NCBI RefSeq assembly: GCF_002873335.1
Contig: NZ_MCUW01000011.1
Location: 1-64,000, forward strand
DNA: 64,000 nucleotides
Source of the DNA: Vibrio sp. 10N.286.49.B1
Lineage (GTDB): Bacteria; Pseudomonadota; Gammaproteobacteria; Enterobacterales; Vibrionaceae
Reading direction: 5' to 3'
Position 1 is the first letter of the stretch. Each line of letters opens with the position of its first letter. The notes below the pieces were generated by a model. That model did not search any database, had not been told where the DNA came from, and saw nothing but the letters and a program-made list of their open reading frames with translations. A program made the position numbers and the translations under genes. Positions 1 through 9,024 of the stretch are shown piece after piece.

Positions 1-1
1 A

Positions 2-3000
2 GCTTGGAATAACTCCTATCATGGGAAATATGGGCATTTACTATTAAATACTGATGGCACTTGGCATTACGATGTCACCGTAGGCAGTGTTGATTGGGTT
101 GGTAATCGTAAAACAACAGTCGGTACCACCATAGATAAACTCGGCGAAGGGCAGACACTCACCGATACAATAACCATTCAATCTAAAGACGGCACAACTC
201 ACGATATAGTCATTACTATTCATGGTAGCAATGACCGCCCGTACTGTCGTAGTGAAGTGCAACTTAATAGTGGCAAAGAGGACACGGCTGTCACCCTTAC
301 AGCTCAAGACCTTCTTGGAAATACCGTTGATGTTGATCACAATGATATTGGAAAATTAACCATTGAAAATATCCATCCAACCCATGGCTCTATTACAGAT
401 AATCACGATGGCACCTACACATTTACTCCCACAAAAAACTACAATGGTCCTGTTCATTTTAGTTATGATGTTCACGATGGTCACGGTGGTGTAACCTCAA
501 CAGGTGCAAATATGACATTACAGGGGGTTGGTGATGCCGCTGTAATTTCTGGTAATGATGCAAGTGGTGTCACCGAAGACCGGTCACCAGCAACAACAGG
601 GCAACTCCAAGTTACAGATGTAGACAGTGGTGAGGCTCACTTCGTTGCAACGAGCGGTGCTACGCGACTTGGGACATATAGTATTGATTCGAATGGCCAA
701 TGGCGTTATACACTGAAACCAAATGTTCAGTCACTTCATCAAAACGAAACTATGCCCGACACCTTTACGGTGCAAAGTGCTGATGGTACAGCTCATCAAG
801 TTCATATAACTATTTCTGGAACAGCTGATGCTCCCACAATATCTGGTACGGATACCGGTTCTGTAGATGAAGATACTAAGCTTACTGTATCGGGTGACCT
901 CAAGGCAGATGATAAAGATTGGGGGCAAAGTGGATTTTGGGCTCAAAGTCATATTGCAAGTGCTCAACATCACGGTGATCTTTCTATTGATGTGCACGGC
1001 CATTGGACCTTTCACCTTAATAATACCGACCCGGTAGTTCAAGCTTTAGGAGATGGTGAACATATAACTGATACGGTAGTTGTCAATACCCTCGATGGTA
1101 CATCACATCAAATTCAGGTAACCATTGAGGGGACAAATGATGCTCCAGAAGTATCAGGAGCGGTTACTTTAAGTGGTGGTACTGAAGACACCGATGTTAC
1201 CATTCAAAGCTCAGACCTATTAGCAAATGCTACTGACATAGATCATAATGATGCTGGACGGTTAACAGTTGGTGCAATTGCCGTTGATCATGGAAGTATT
1301 ACCGATAATCACGATGGAACCTATACACTCCATCAAGAAGCGAACTATAACGGACAGGTTTCTCTGACCTATGATATCAAAGATGCTCATGGCGGTTCAG
1401 TGGCCACTTCTGCTTCACTTAATCTTGCTCCGGTTCGTGATGCCGCATTGATTAGCGGAACAGACACCGATTCTATTGTAGAAGATCAGCATGTCGGTCC
1501 AAGTTCGGCACAGACAATCGCAGTGTCAGGATCCTTATCAATAATTGATCCAGACACTGGTGAAAATCATTTCCAATTTAGTCAATTAGGTGAAAAAGCA
1601 ATTCATGACCCATTTGGTGGTGATCTACGCATAACTCCTGCGGGAAATTGGGGGTATGCAGTTACCAATAGTCGCCTTCAATCCTTAAGTGCAGGAGAGG
1701 TTGAGACCGTTGTGTATCGTGTTCACTCGGCGGACTATACTTCTCACGATATTACCATTACCGTGACAGGAACCAATGATGCTCCTGTGTTAACGGCTCA
1801 ATCACAGAGTGTTACAGAAGGCGGAATGGCCTTAACTGGGCAGATGAGTGCGACTGATGTCGATACTAAGGATACCCATAGTTATTCCCTTGCCAACCCT
1901 GTCGACGGTTTGACGCTTAATAGTGATGGGAGCTATAGCTTTGACCCTAAACATTCTGCATACCAGCATCTTGGAGCGCATGATCAACAAGTCCTTACTA
2001 TTCCGGTAACGGTGGATGATCATCACGGTGGTACCGATACGAAAAATCTTACTATTACGGTGCAAGGCTCTAATGATGGTGCAATTATTACAGGTCAACA
2101 TGCCGGTGATATTACTGAAGACAAGCGGGCTTCGTACTCCACAGAACTAACTCTCCAGGGTAGCTTGCATGTGGTTGACCCTGATGGTGGTGAAGCGCAA
2201 TTCACAACTGTTACAAAAATTGATGACCCTTACAATACACATCACAATGGATTAACAATTTCCAAAAGTGGATCATGGCATTACATCGTTGAAAACAACC
2301 TCGTCCAAAACATGGCTGAAGGAGAAACCAAAGACATTGTGTATGAAGTACAAACGGTTGATGGTACCAAACAACGTATCACGATAACGCTTCACGGCAC
2401 TAACGACAACCCTACCTTGATCTTCGCTGGTTATGGAAATTTAAGTACAGGTTCTCATCCTATAACTACTGATGAGGATAAAGCTGTCACCATCCCGATT
2501 GATCGCTTTGTCGTATTTGGAAAAGACATTGACCACGGAGATACGCTCCATATTGAGCAATTACATGTGGATCGTGGTACTGCAGTACTATCAAAAGATG
2601 GTCAAAGTGTTATCTATACACCTGAAAAAGATTTTAATGGTCATGCAACATTTACCTATCAAGTGGTCGATAGCCATGGCGCTCTAGCCATAAATCCATC
2701 AACGGGGCATCCCGGGCTTTCAGGGATGATGCTTGATGTTAATGCAATGCCAGATAACGCCGTTATTGGTGGTGATATCACTGGTAGCGTTACTGAAGAT
2801 AATATGATGGGGATGTCGCTTCTCGAGGCGCATGGAACCCTAACTATTACCGATCCCGATGCGGGAGAGGCACAATTCTTACCCAATGATGGCGTACACA
2901 ATAATGGCTACGAAACCGCTATGGGTGGTCTTGTAACGATTAACCCTAAAACAGGTGATTGGTCCTATGTGGTTGATAATTTTAAAACCGAAGTGCAGTC

Positions 3001-6000
3001 TCTTGGAGCAACTGAAACAGCTGTGGACACGGTAACGATTCACTCAAAAGACGGTACTGCGCATACAATTACTATAAATATCCACGGCACCAACGATGAC
3101 CCAATACTTTCTGTCACGCAGACTACGCCAACAACAGGTACCTTGACTGAAACGGATGTCGATGTAAAAGACACGCATTCTTTCTCAGTGGTTAGCCCTA
3201 CCGGACAGTTTGGTGACCTTTCGGTTGATCCAACCTCTGGCGCTTATGTTTACACTCCAAATTCTTCTGTTTCAGGCATGAGCTATAATTCAGCCACACA
3301 CACCTACCATGGCGCTGATGTGTTTGAAGTTAAAGTTGCGGATAATCATGGTGGCGAATCATCAAGATTCTTAACCTTTGATACCAATGGACAAGTCAAT
3401 CTGATTACAGGGCAACAACCAACTATCACCACAACAGTGCCGCAAAACCCCATCGTTACGACGGCGCAACCAAGCCTTCCAACTAGCAGTAACACGCCAC
3501 CAAGTAATACGGTTACTGTAGATTTGGTGGCTTCAAGTGATAGCGGAAAATCGGATACAGACAACCTGACGAACGACAATACGCCAACGATAACTGGCCA
3601 TACCGATATTCCTTATTCACAAGTTACTATTTACGATGGTTCAACCCCAATTGGACATGCAGTATCTGATGGTTCAGGTCAATACAGTGCTGTGGTCACC
3701 AACTTAACGGATGGAGATCATAATCTATCCGCCAAAGCACTGGCTCCTTCATCAGTACTGCCCGCAACGTCTTCACTGCTTTCAGTACATGTTGACACCA
3801 CTATTGCCCCGCTGACTATCGAGTTAACCCATGACACAGGAAGCAACACTGCCGACTTGATCACTAACGACGGTGCATTAACCATTACCGGACACGAAGC
3901 AGGTGCAGCCGTTGAGTATTCAACGGACAATGGTCAAACATGGACATCGAGCTTTACACCGCAGCAAGGAGTGAACACGGTTAGCGTGAGACAGACAGAT
4001 ACTGCGGGGAATGTGTCAGCTTCGACATCATTAACATTTACTCTTGATGACCAAATCGCAGCACCTTCTATTGATTTGAAATCATCGACTGACTCGGGAG
4101 CTTCTCAAACAGACGATCTTACGAACATCCACACCCCAATAATCACCGGTAGTGCAGAAGCAAACTCTTTAGTGTCTATTACCGATGAAACGGGTAAGGT
4201 GATTGCGTCAGGTGCAGCTAATAACAATGGTATTTATCAGCTCACCACGTCCAATATTACTGAGGGAAAACATACCCTAACAGTAGAAGCCACTGATATA
4301 GCTGGCAACCATCAAAGCAATACTCTGGCACTTGAAGTTGATTACACAGCGCCAAATATCTCTAAAGTCAACTTGAAAACAGAAACCACACATCAACCCA
4401 CATTTCGCGGTACCGTTAGTTTAGATACTGCAAATGTTGATATTGTCATTAAACATGGCAGCACAGTGGTACAAACCTTACATGCTACTCTTGATGGGAA
4501 TGGTGGGTATAGCGTGGATGCTAGCCATTTACCTGATGGGCGTTATACCGCTTATATTCAAGCAACAGATAAGGCAGGTAACCAAACCCCTTCCGGCTAT
4601 ACTGGCGAATATGATAATTTTTCTGTGGATACACACGCCAAAGCGCCAACCATTAGCTTTGAAAGTACCGGCAGCGACAATCTCTATAATGCAGCTGAAG
4701 TTGCTGCAGGTGCAGCCAATACCATAACTGCCAGTATTCATCTGCCCGATGATGTCTATGCAGCAGATACATTAATAATCAATGGCGTATCTCATGTGAT
4801 CAGCAACACTGATGTTGTTGCAAGGCAAGTTAATGTCGAAGTGTTACCTGGCTCAACTCTCAGCGCGAGTATTATTGATTCAGAGGGCAATCAATCCACA
4901 CTCACCAGCCAAATAGCTCCCACAGCTGACTTGAGCGCCGCCCCTTTGACCCTGTCTTTAACCCATGACACAGGGAGCAGCGCTGCCGACTTAATCACTA
5001 ACGATGGCGCATTAACGATTAGCGGCCAAGAAGTAGGCGCAATCGTTGAGTATTCAACAGATAATGGCGTCCATTGGAGCCAGAGTTTCACTGCAGCTCA
5101 AGGGGCAAATACCGTTACGGTAAGACAAACCGATAGCGCTGGTAATGTTTCTCCATCCAGCTCATTGAGTTTCACATTAGACAATCAAGTTACCGCCCCA
5201 AGTGTGAGTTTACGCAGTGATACCAGCGGTCAATTTCATCCAACAGCTGACCTTATAACCCAAGATGCTCGCTTGTCTATTCAGACAGAAGCGGGCGCGC
5301 AAGTCGAATATTCTAATGACGGCGGTCAGAGCTGGAGTAGTATGTTCAACCCAATAGAAGGCGTAAATAATCTACTGGTTAGACAAACAGATATCGCTGG
5401 CAATCAATCAGCAACGACCCATTTCAGCTTCACCTTAGACACGACTCCAGGTACCGTTTCAGTAAACCCAATTTCAACAGATAATGCGCTTAATGCCGTT
5501 GAAAACAATCAAGCATTAGTCATTACAGGTACCACCTCCAATATTGCCGCAGGAGATCGTGTATACCTCAATTTCGGCAACAATCATTTTCGTGAAGCGA
5601 GTGTGCATAGTGATGGGACTTGGAGCTTAACGGTCAGTGCTAGCGATCATCAAAGGTACTTTAGTGCCGATGGAAGCTACCCCATTAAAATTGGTAGTGT
5701 CGATCTTGCAGGAAATGCGACCCCTGAGATATCAACTCACTTAATCGTGGATACTCAAAATCCTATCCCGCATATTAGTGTCGACAGCGTGACTCGCGAC
5801 AATATTATTAATCTTGCAGAGTCAGGACAGAACATTGATATCACTGGGCATGTTAGCGGTAACTTTAATGTAGGAGATGCTGTCAGTCTCAGTGTTAATG
5901 GCGCAACTCTAAGCGTCTTACCAGGTGTCGTCGATAGCCAAGGCAATTACAGTATTTCTGTTCCAGCCCAAACGCTCATAAAAGCGAATATTCATAGTAT

Positions 6001-7540
6001 TTATGCCTCTAGCCAGCAACCCGTTCATTCGATTGAGGCCACTATTATCACCACAGATCAAGCCGGTAATATTGGTAGTGCCACAACCGGTACCCAAGCA
6101 TTCTCAATCGATAAGATCGCATCCGCCAATATCCAACTTGATCCTGTCACCGCAGACAATGTGATTAATGCGGCTGAATCTAATCACAATGTCAGTATTA
6201 CAGGTCATGTCAGTGGTGATGTGCAGCAAGGAGACACTGTCAATATTCTTGTAGGGCAGCAGACACATACAGGCATTGTTGATCAAAATGGACAATTTAG
6301 TATTGATGTCGCCGGCTCAGAGTTAACAGCACAAACAGCGATAACAGCAACGGTGGACACAACCGATAATGCAGGTAACCCTGCTCATGCGAGCCAAACC
6401 TTAAGTTACGTTGTCGATACCCAAGTCGATATGCCCACCATTACCTTCGAAAACCCAGGTAGTGATAATGCCTATAGCAAGGCGGAAATAGCCCAGGGAC
6501 ATGCTGGCACTATAACCGCGACGGTACATGCCGCAGCGGATGCAAAAATTGGCGAGCATATCAATATCAATGGTGTTGACCATGTGCTCGATGCCCATAG
6601 TCTACAGCATGGGTTACAAATAGAAGTTGCCCCAGGCTCTCATGTACAAGTGACCATGACAGACGAACACGGTAATACCGCGGGTAGCCAAGGCTTTGCT
6701 GCCAGTGCCATACCTGATCCGATCATAGTCAAAGCGCCACCGGGAAGTCACCAAGTGTCCGGTTCACTGGGTACACCGCCACTACTCCCATCTTTAACGC
6801 CAGTGCCAAATGCACAACATGGTTGGCGGATTCATCTTCCAGATGGGAGTTATGTAACAAGCCATCACGGTCAATATGGAACATTAACCATTGACCCTCA
6901 GACTGGTGATTTACACTATCAAGAACAGGCAAATGTACACACAGGGCCACATGGCAGCGCTTCTGGTATTGGCCAACATGAAGACAAGTTCGAAGTTGCA
7001 TTACAAGGGACAAATCAAGATGAAGTGGTTGCCCATGTGAACGTTCAAATACTCAGCCACGGGCCGGGACATAGCGGTAAACTAAATATAGGTACCGAGG
7101 TCGTTGATATGACTATAACCCCTATTACCCATACCTCACACCCTACTCCACCGCCTCCTCAGGTGTTGCATGACGAGCCTGACATGTCTTCGCAAGCAGA
7201 CTTTACCGTTACGCAAAGTGATGACAGTTATCTAGATTTGACTCAGCACGCTCAACAAGAACCAGACCAGAAATCCAGTCATCATGGTGCAGCCGCTTAT
7301 TTAGATGCTCTGGGCATCAAACCCGATGCGACATCGACAACGGTTCACGATCAACCTGCGGACATGGACATCGTACTAGCACAAGTCGACCAACAAGATG
7401 CAGCAACACATGACCAAGCGCACTTAGATATGTCGGATGCGCTTGAACACCATGATGCGAACGTCAACCATAACCAAGATGATGAGCATCACCATCACAA
7501 CGACGTAGACGGGCTGCCAGACATAGACCCTAATCCATAG
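2..7540 (+). CDS. Giant VCBS/Ig-repeat adhesin, 5'-truncated by window edge
   Basis: The frame is open from base 2, so the N-terminus lies outside the window; about 2,512 codons are visible. The first part is a chain of VCBS/cadherin-like domains, recognisable by repeated strand ends of the GTNDAP type (near 222, 817, 1132, 1769, 2070, 2395 and 3085). A Thr/Pro/Ser-rich linker (about 3410-3510) leads into bacterial Ig-like modules with 'TADLITNDGAL' and 'DTAGN' motifs up to about 6680. A last VCBS-like module (6720-7060) is followed by an acidic, His-rich tail ending HHHHNDVDGLPDIDPNP. Known for the family: such proteins are exported by type I secretion and act in surface attachment and biofilm. 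The convergent HlyD/ABC genes immediately downstream support this. No GGxGxD RTX nonapeptides are visible near the C-terminus, which is unusual for a T1SS substrate. The retention or LapG-type cleavage region, if any, would be off the left edge. Confidence 0.9.
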   Translation, partial: AWNNSYHGKYGHLLLNTDGTWHYDVTVGSVDWVGNRKTTVGTTIDKLGEGQTLTDTITIQSKDGTTHDIVITIHGSNDRPYCRSEVQLNSGKEDTAVTLTAQDLLGNTVDVDHNDIGKLTIENIHPTHGSITDNHDGTYTFTPTKNYNGPVHFSYDVHDGHGGVTSTGANMTLQGVGDAAVISGNDASGVTEDRSPATTGQLQVTDVDSGEAHFVATSGATRLGTYSIDSNGQWRYTLKPNVQSLHQNETMPDTFTVQSADGTAHQVHITISGTADAPTISGTDTGSVDEDTKLTVSGDLKADDKDWGQSGFWAQSHIASAQHHGDLSIDVHGHWTFHLNNTDPVVQALGDGEHITDTVVVNTLDGTSHQIQVTIEGTNDAPEVSGAVTLSGGTEDTDVTIQSSDLLANATDIDHNDAGRLTVGAIAVDHGSITDNHDGTYTLHQEANYNGQVSLTYDIKDAHGGSVATSASLNLAPVRDAALISGTDTDSIVEDQHVGPSSAQTIAVSGSLSIIDPDTGENHFQFSQLGEKAIHDPFGGDLRITPAGNWGYAVTNSRLQSLSAGEVETVVYRVHSADYTSHDITITVTGTNDAPVLTAQSQSVTEGGMALTGQMSATDVDTKDTHSYSLANPVDGLTLNSDGSYSFDPKHSAYQHLGAHDQQVLTIPVTVDDHHGGTDTKNLTITVQGSNDGAIITGQHAGDITEDKRASYSTELTLQGSLHVVDPDGGEAQFTTVTKIDDPYNTHHNGLTISKSGSWHYIVENNLVQNMAEGETKDIVYEVQTVDGTKQRITITLHGTNDNPTLIFAGYGNLSTGSHPITTDEDKAVTIPIDRFVVFGKDIDHGDTLHIEQLHVDRGTAVLSKDGQSVIYTPEKDFNGHATFTYQVVDSHGALAINPSTGHPGLSGMMLDVNAMPDNAVIGGDITGSVTEDNMMGMSLLEAHGTLTITDPDAGEAQFLPNDGVHNNGYETAMGGLVTINPKTGDWSYVVDNFKTEVQSLGATETAVDTVTIHSKDGTAHTITINIHGTNDDPILSVTQTTPTTGTLTETDVDVKDTHSFSVVSPTGQFGDLSVDPTSGAYVYTPNSSVSGMSYNSATHTYHGADVFEVKVADNHGGESSRFLTFDTNGQVNLITGQQPTITTTVPQNPIVTTAQPSLPTSSNTPPSNTVTVDLVASSDSGKSDTDNLTNDNTPTITGHTDIPYSQVTIYDGSTPIGHAVSDGSGQYSAVVTNLTDGDHNLSAKALAPSSVLPATSSLLSVHVDTTIAPLTIELTHDTGSNTADLITNDGALTITGHEAGAAVEYSTDNGQTWTSSFTPQQGVNTVSVRQTDTAGNVSASTSLTFTLDDQIAAPSIDLKSSTDSGASQTDDLTNIHTPIITGSAEANSLVSITDETGKVIASGAANNNGIYQLTTSNITEGKHTLTVEATDIAGNHQSNTLALEVDYTAPNISKVNLKTETTHQPTFRGTVSLDTANVDIVIKHGSTVVQTLHATLDGNGGYSVDASHLPDGRYTAYIQATDKAGNQTPSGYTGEYDNFSVDTHAKAPTISFESTGSDNLYNAAEVAAGAANTITASIHLPDDVYAADTLIINGVSHVISNTDVVARQVNVEVLPGSTLSASIIDSEGNQSTLTSQIAPTADLSAAPLTLSLTHDTGSSAADLITNDGALTISGQEVGAIVEYSTDNGVHWSQSFTAAQGANTVTVRQTDSAGNVSPSSSLSFTLDNQVTAPSVSLRSDTSGQFHPTADLITQDARLSIQTEAGAQVEYSNDGGQSWSSMFNPIEGVNNLLVRQTDIAGNQSATTHFSFTLDTTPGTVSVNPISTDNALNAVENNQALVITGTTSNIAAGDRVYLNFGNNHFREASVHSDGTWSLTVSASDHQRYFSADGSYPIKIGSVDLAGNATPEISTHLIVDTQNPIPHISVDSVTRDNIINLAESGQNIDITGHVSGNFNVGDAVSLSVNGATLSVLPGVVDSQGNYSISVPAQTLIKANIHSIYASSQQPVHSIEATIITTDQAGNIGSATTGTQAFSIDKIASANIQLDPVTADNVINAAESNHNVSITGHVSGDVQQGDTVNILVGQQTHTGIVDQNGQFSIDVAGSELTAQTAITATVDTTDNAGNPAHASQTLSYVVDTQVDMPTITFENPGSDNAYSKAEIAQGHAGTITATVHAAADAKIGEHININGVDHVLDAHSLQHGLQIEVAPGSHVQVTMTDEHGNTAGSQGFAASAIPDPIIVKAPPGSHQVSGSLGTPPLLPSLTPVPNAQHGWRIHLPDGSYVTSHHGQYGTLTIDPQTGDLHYQEQANVHTGPHGSASGIGQHEDKFEVALQGTNQDEVVAHVNVQILSHGPGHSGKLNIGTEVVDMTITPITHTSHPTPPPPQVLHDEPDMSSQADFTVTQSDDSYLDLTQHAQQEPDQKSSHHGAAAYLDALGIKPDATSTTVHDQPADMDIVLAQVDQQDAATHDQAHLDMSDALEHHDANVNHNQDDEHHHHNDVDGLPDIDPNP
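3824..5183 (+). repeat. Internal Ig-module duplication within the adhesin
   Basis: Two 226-base copies (3824-4049 and 4958-5183) encode near-identical Ig-like modules beginning LTHDTGS and ending SxSLxFTLD. They start with the same 17 bases and stay alignable without gaps. They are separated by about 900 bases of other Ig-like modules, so they reflect recombination or duplication inside the adhesin gene rather than a tandem array. Confidence 0.8.
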
Positions 7541-7633
7541 CATCAGCATCAAGTAAATAAGTAAGATTGGGAGTGTTGTCTGCTCCCGTCATTTCCTCTA
7601 AAGAACAGGCATAACTAGGAAAGCGACGTTCAA

Positions 7634-7662
7634 AAAAGGGAGCACATGATGTGCTCCCTTTT
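7634..7662. terminator. Bidirectional terminator, adhesin / T1SS operon
   Basis: A perfect 13-bp stem made of an A4/T4 base extension plus GGGAGCACA (7638-7646) pairs with TGTGCTCCC (7650-7658) around a 3-base loop. It is flanked by A-rich and T-rich runs, so it can work in both directions. It sits between the stop of the adhesin (+) and the stop of the HlyD gene (-), as expected for a shared convergent terminator. Confidence 0.9.
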
Positions 7663-7710
7663 ACTTTTTATTTTCTTATGTGTTTACTATTCTGCGAATC
7701 TCTATAGCGA

Positions 7711-9024
7711 TTACCTTTCACCAAACGCGACACTCACGTTCGTGTAAATTGGCTTCCACAGATATTGGAAAACAGACTTCTCACCGGTTGTAATATTCAC
7801 TTCGCCTGTCATACCCGGCAAGATAGAAAAGCTCTCCGGATTATCACGGAAATAAGGAACATCCACCGAGACGACGACCTCATAATAGATTTCACCGCGT
7901 TCACTTTGGCTTGTGGTTGGAGAGATACTCTCTACCACGCCTTTCAATGCACCAAAACGACTGTAGTCAAACGCATCAATCTTGATTCGTGTTGACTGCC
8001 CTACACTCACAAAACCAATATCTCTTGGGGATAATCGAGCCTTAAAGTCGGCTTTGCCACCGATCGGAACAATTTCAACTACCGTTCCACCCGGTTGAAT
8101 TACCCCACCATTTTTGGTACTTGGTAGACTTTGGACTAACCCTTGTAATGGCGAGAGTAACGTCGTGTTGCTTACCTTAGCTTGGCTTGAACGAACTCTT
8201 GCGTTAAGTGCAGACAAGTCAGACACCGCTTTTGAACGATCGTCACTGACTTTAACTTTTGCTTCTGCGAGTAGTTGACCAATTTTTTGTTCCACTCCGT
8301 CAGCTTGTTTGATCAACACTGATTTTTTACCACGCGCTTCTTCGATCTTCTGTTCAATGCTTGCCAACTTTTGACGCATTTCCAACACTCTTAATCGTGA
8401 AATGTTACCAGACTTATAGCCCTTATTTAGGATATTCAATTCTTGTTTTGTCGCCGAAAGCTCTTTTTCATAGCTCGGCAACGATTTTTCCAAACTAATA
8501 AGCTGCTCTGCAATCTGTTCGCTGTCTTTTTCAAGGACAATACGTTTTTGATAGTAGAGGCCTACTTGAGCCTTAAGCTGTGCTTTTTGCTGGCTCACTA
8601 TCTCGGGGAAGTCGATTTCAAACTCTCCAAAATTTGGTTCACGATCATCAAGCAAGGCATTCATGCGTTCAATACTCGCCAGCAACGTAACTTGTTGGGA
8701 TCGTAATTCTTCCAATGCAGTCTGTTGAAATGTCGCATCAAACTCAACCAATGGCTGACCTTTTTCAACAAGTTGCCCTTCTTTCACTAAAAGTCGTTTT
8801 AGTTTGCCACCGATATCGCTTTGTAGAACTTGCTTTTCCCCTTCAGGGATAACAGCCCCTTTCGCCTTCGCGATTTCATCGACCTGAGTGATCATTGACC
8901 AAGTCACAAAAGCAACCACACAAAATGCCACCGACCACGTTGCTATCATCAGGGTACGAGCTGTACTCTTGGACTCCACTAATTCGCCATAACGCATATT
9001 CTTATCGACCGACTTATTATCCAT
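7711..9024 (-). CDS. HlyD-family type I secretion periplasmic adaptor
   Basis: About 437 residues. There is a short cytoplasmic N-terminus, one transmembrane segment (roughly residues 25-45), a barrel/lipoyl part (AKGAVIPEGEKQVLQSDIGG... KEGQLVEKGQPL), a long Gln/Glu/Lys-rich coiled-coil hairpin, a second lipoyl half (LLSPLQGLVQSL) and a beta-barrel C-terminus. This is the standard membrane-fusion protein plan: it bridges an inner-membrane ABC exporter to a TolC-like outer-membrane channel. Start ATG at 9024 was chosen because GAGG lies 7 bases upstream; an in-frame ATG 18 bases further up has no SD. The gene overlaps the stop of the ABC gene before it by 8 bases, so the three minus-strand genes form one translationally coupled operon. 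No TolC-like gene is in the window. Confidence 0.92.
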   Translation of the reverse strand: MDNKSVDKNMRYGELVESKSTARTLMIATWSVAFCVVAFVTWSMITQVDEIAKAKGAVIPEGEKQVLQSDIGGKLKRLLVKEGQLVEKGQPLVEFDATFQQTALEELRSQQVTLLASIERMNALLDDREPNFGEFEIDFPEIVSQQKAQLKAQVGLYYQKRIVLEKDSEQIAEQLISLEKSLPSYEKELSATKQELNILNKGYKSGNISRLRVLEMRQKLASIEQKIEEARGKKSVLIKQADGVEQKIGQLLAEAKVKVSDDRSKAVSDLSALNARVRSSQAKVSNTTLLSPLQGLVQSLPSTKNGGVIQPGGTVVEIVPIGGKADFKARLSPRDIGFVSVGQSTRIKIDAFDYSRFGALKGVVESISPTTSQSERGEIYYEVVVSVDVPYFRDNPESFSILPGMTGEVNITTGEKSVFQYLWKPIYTNVSVAFGER

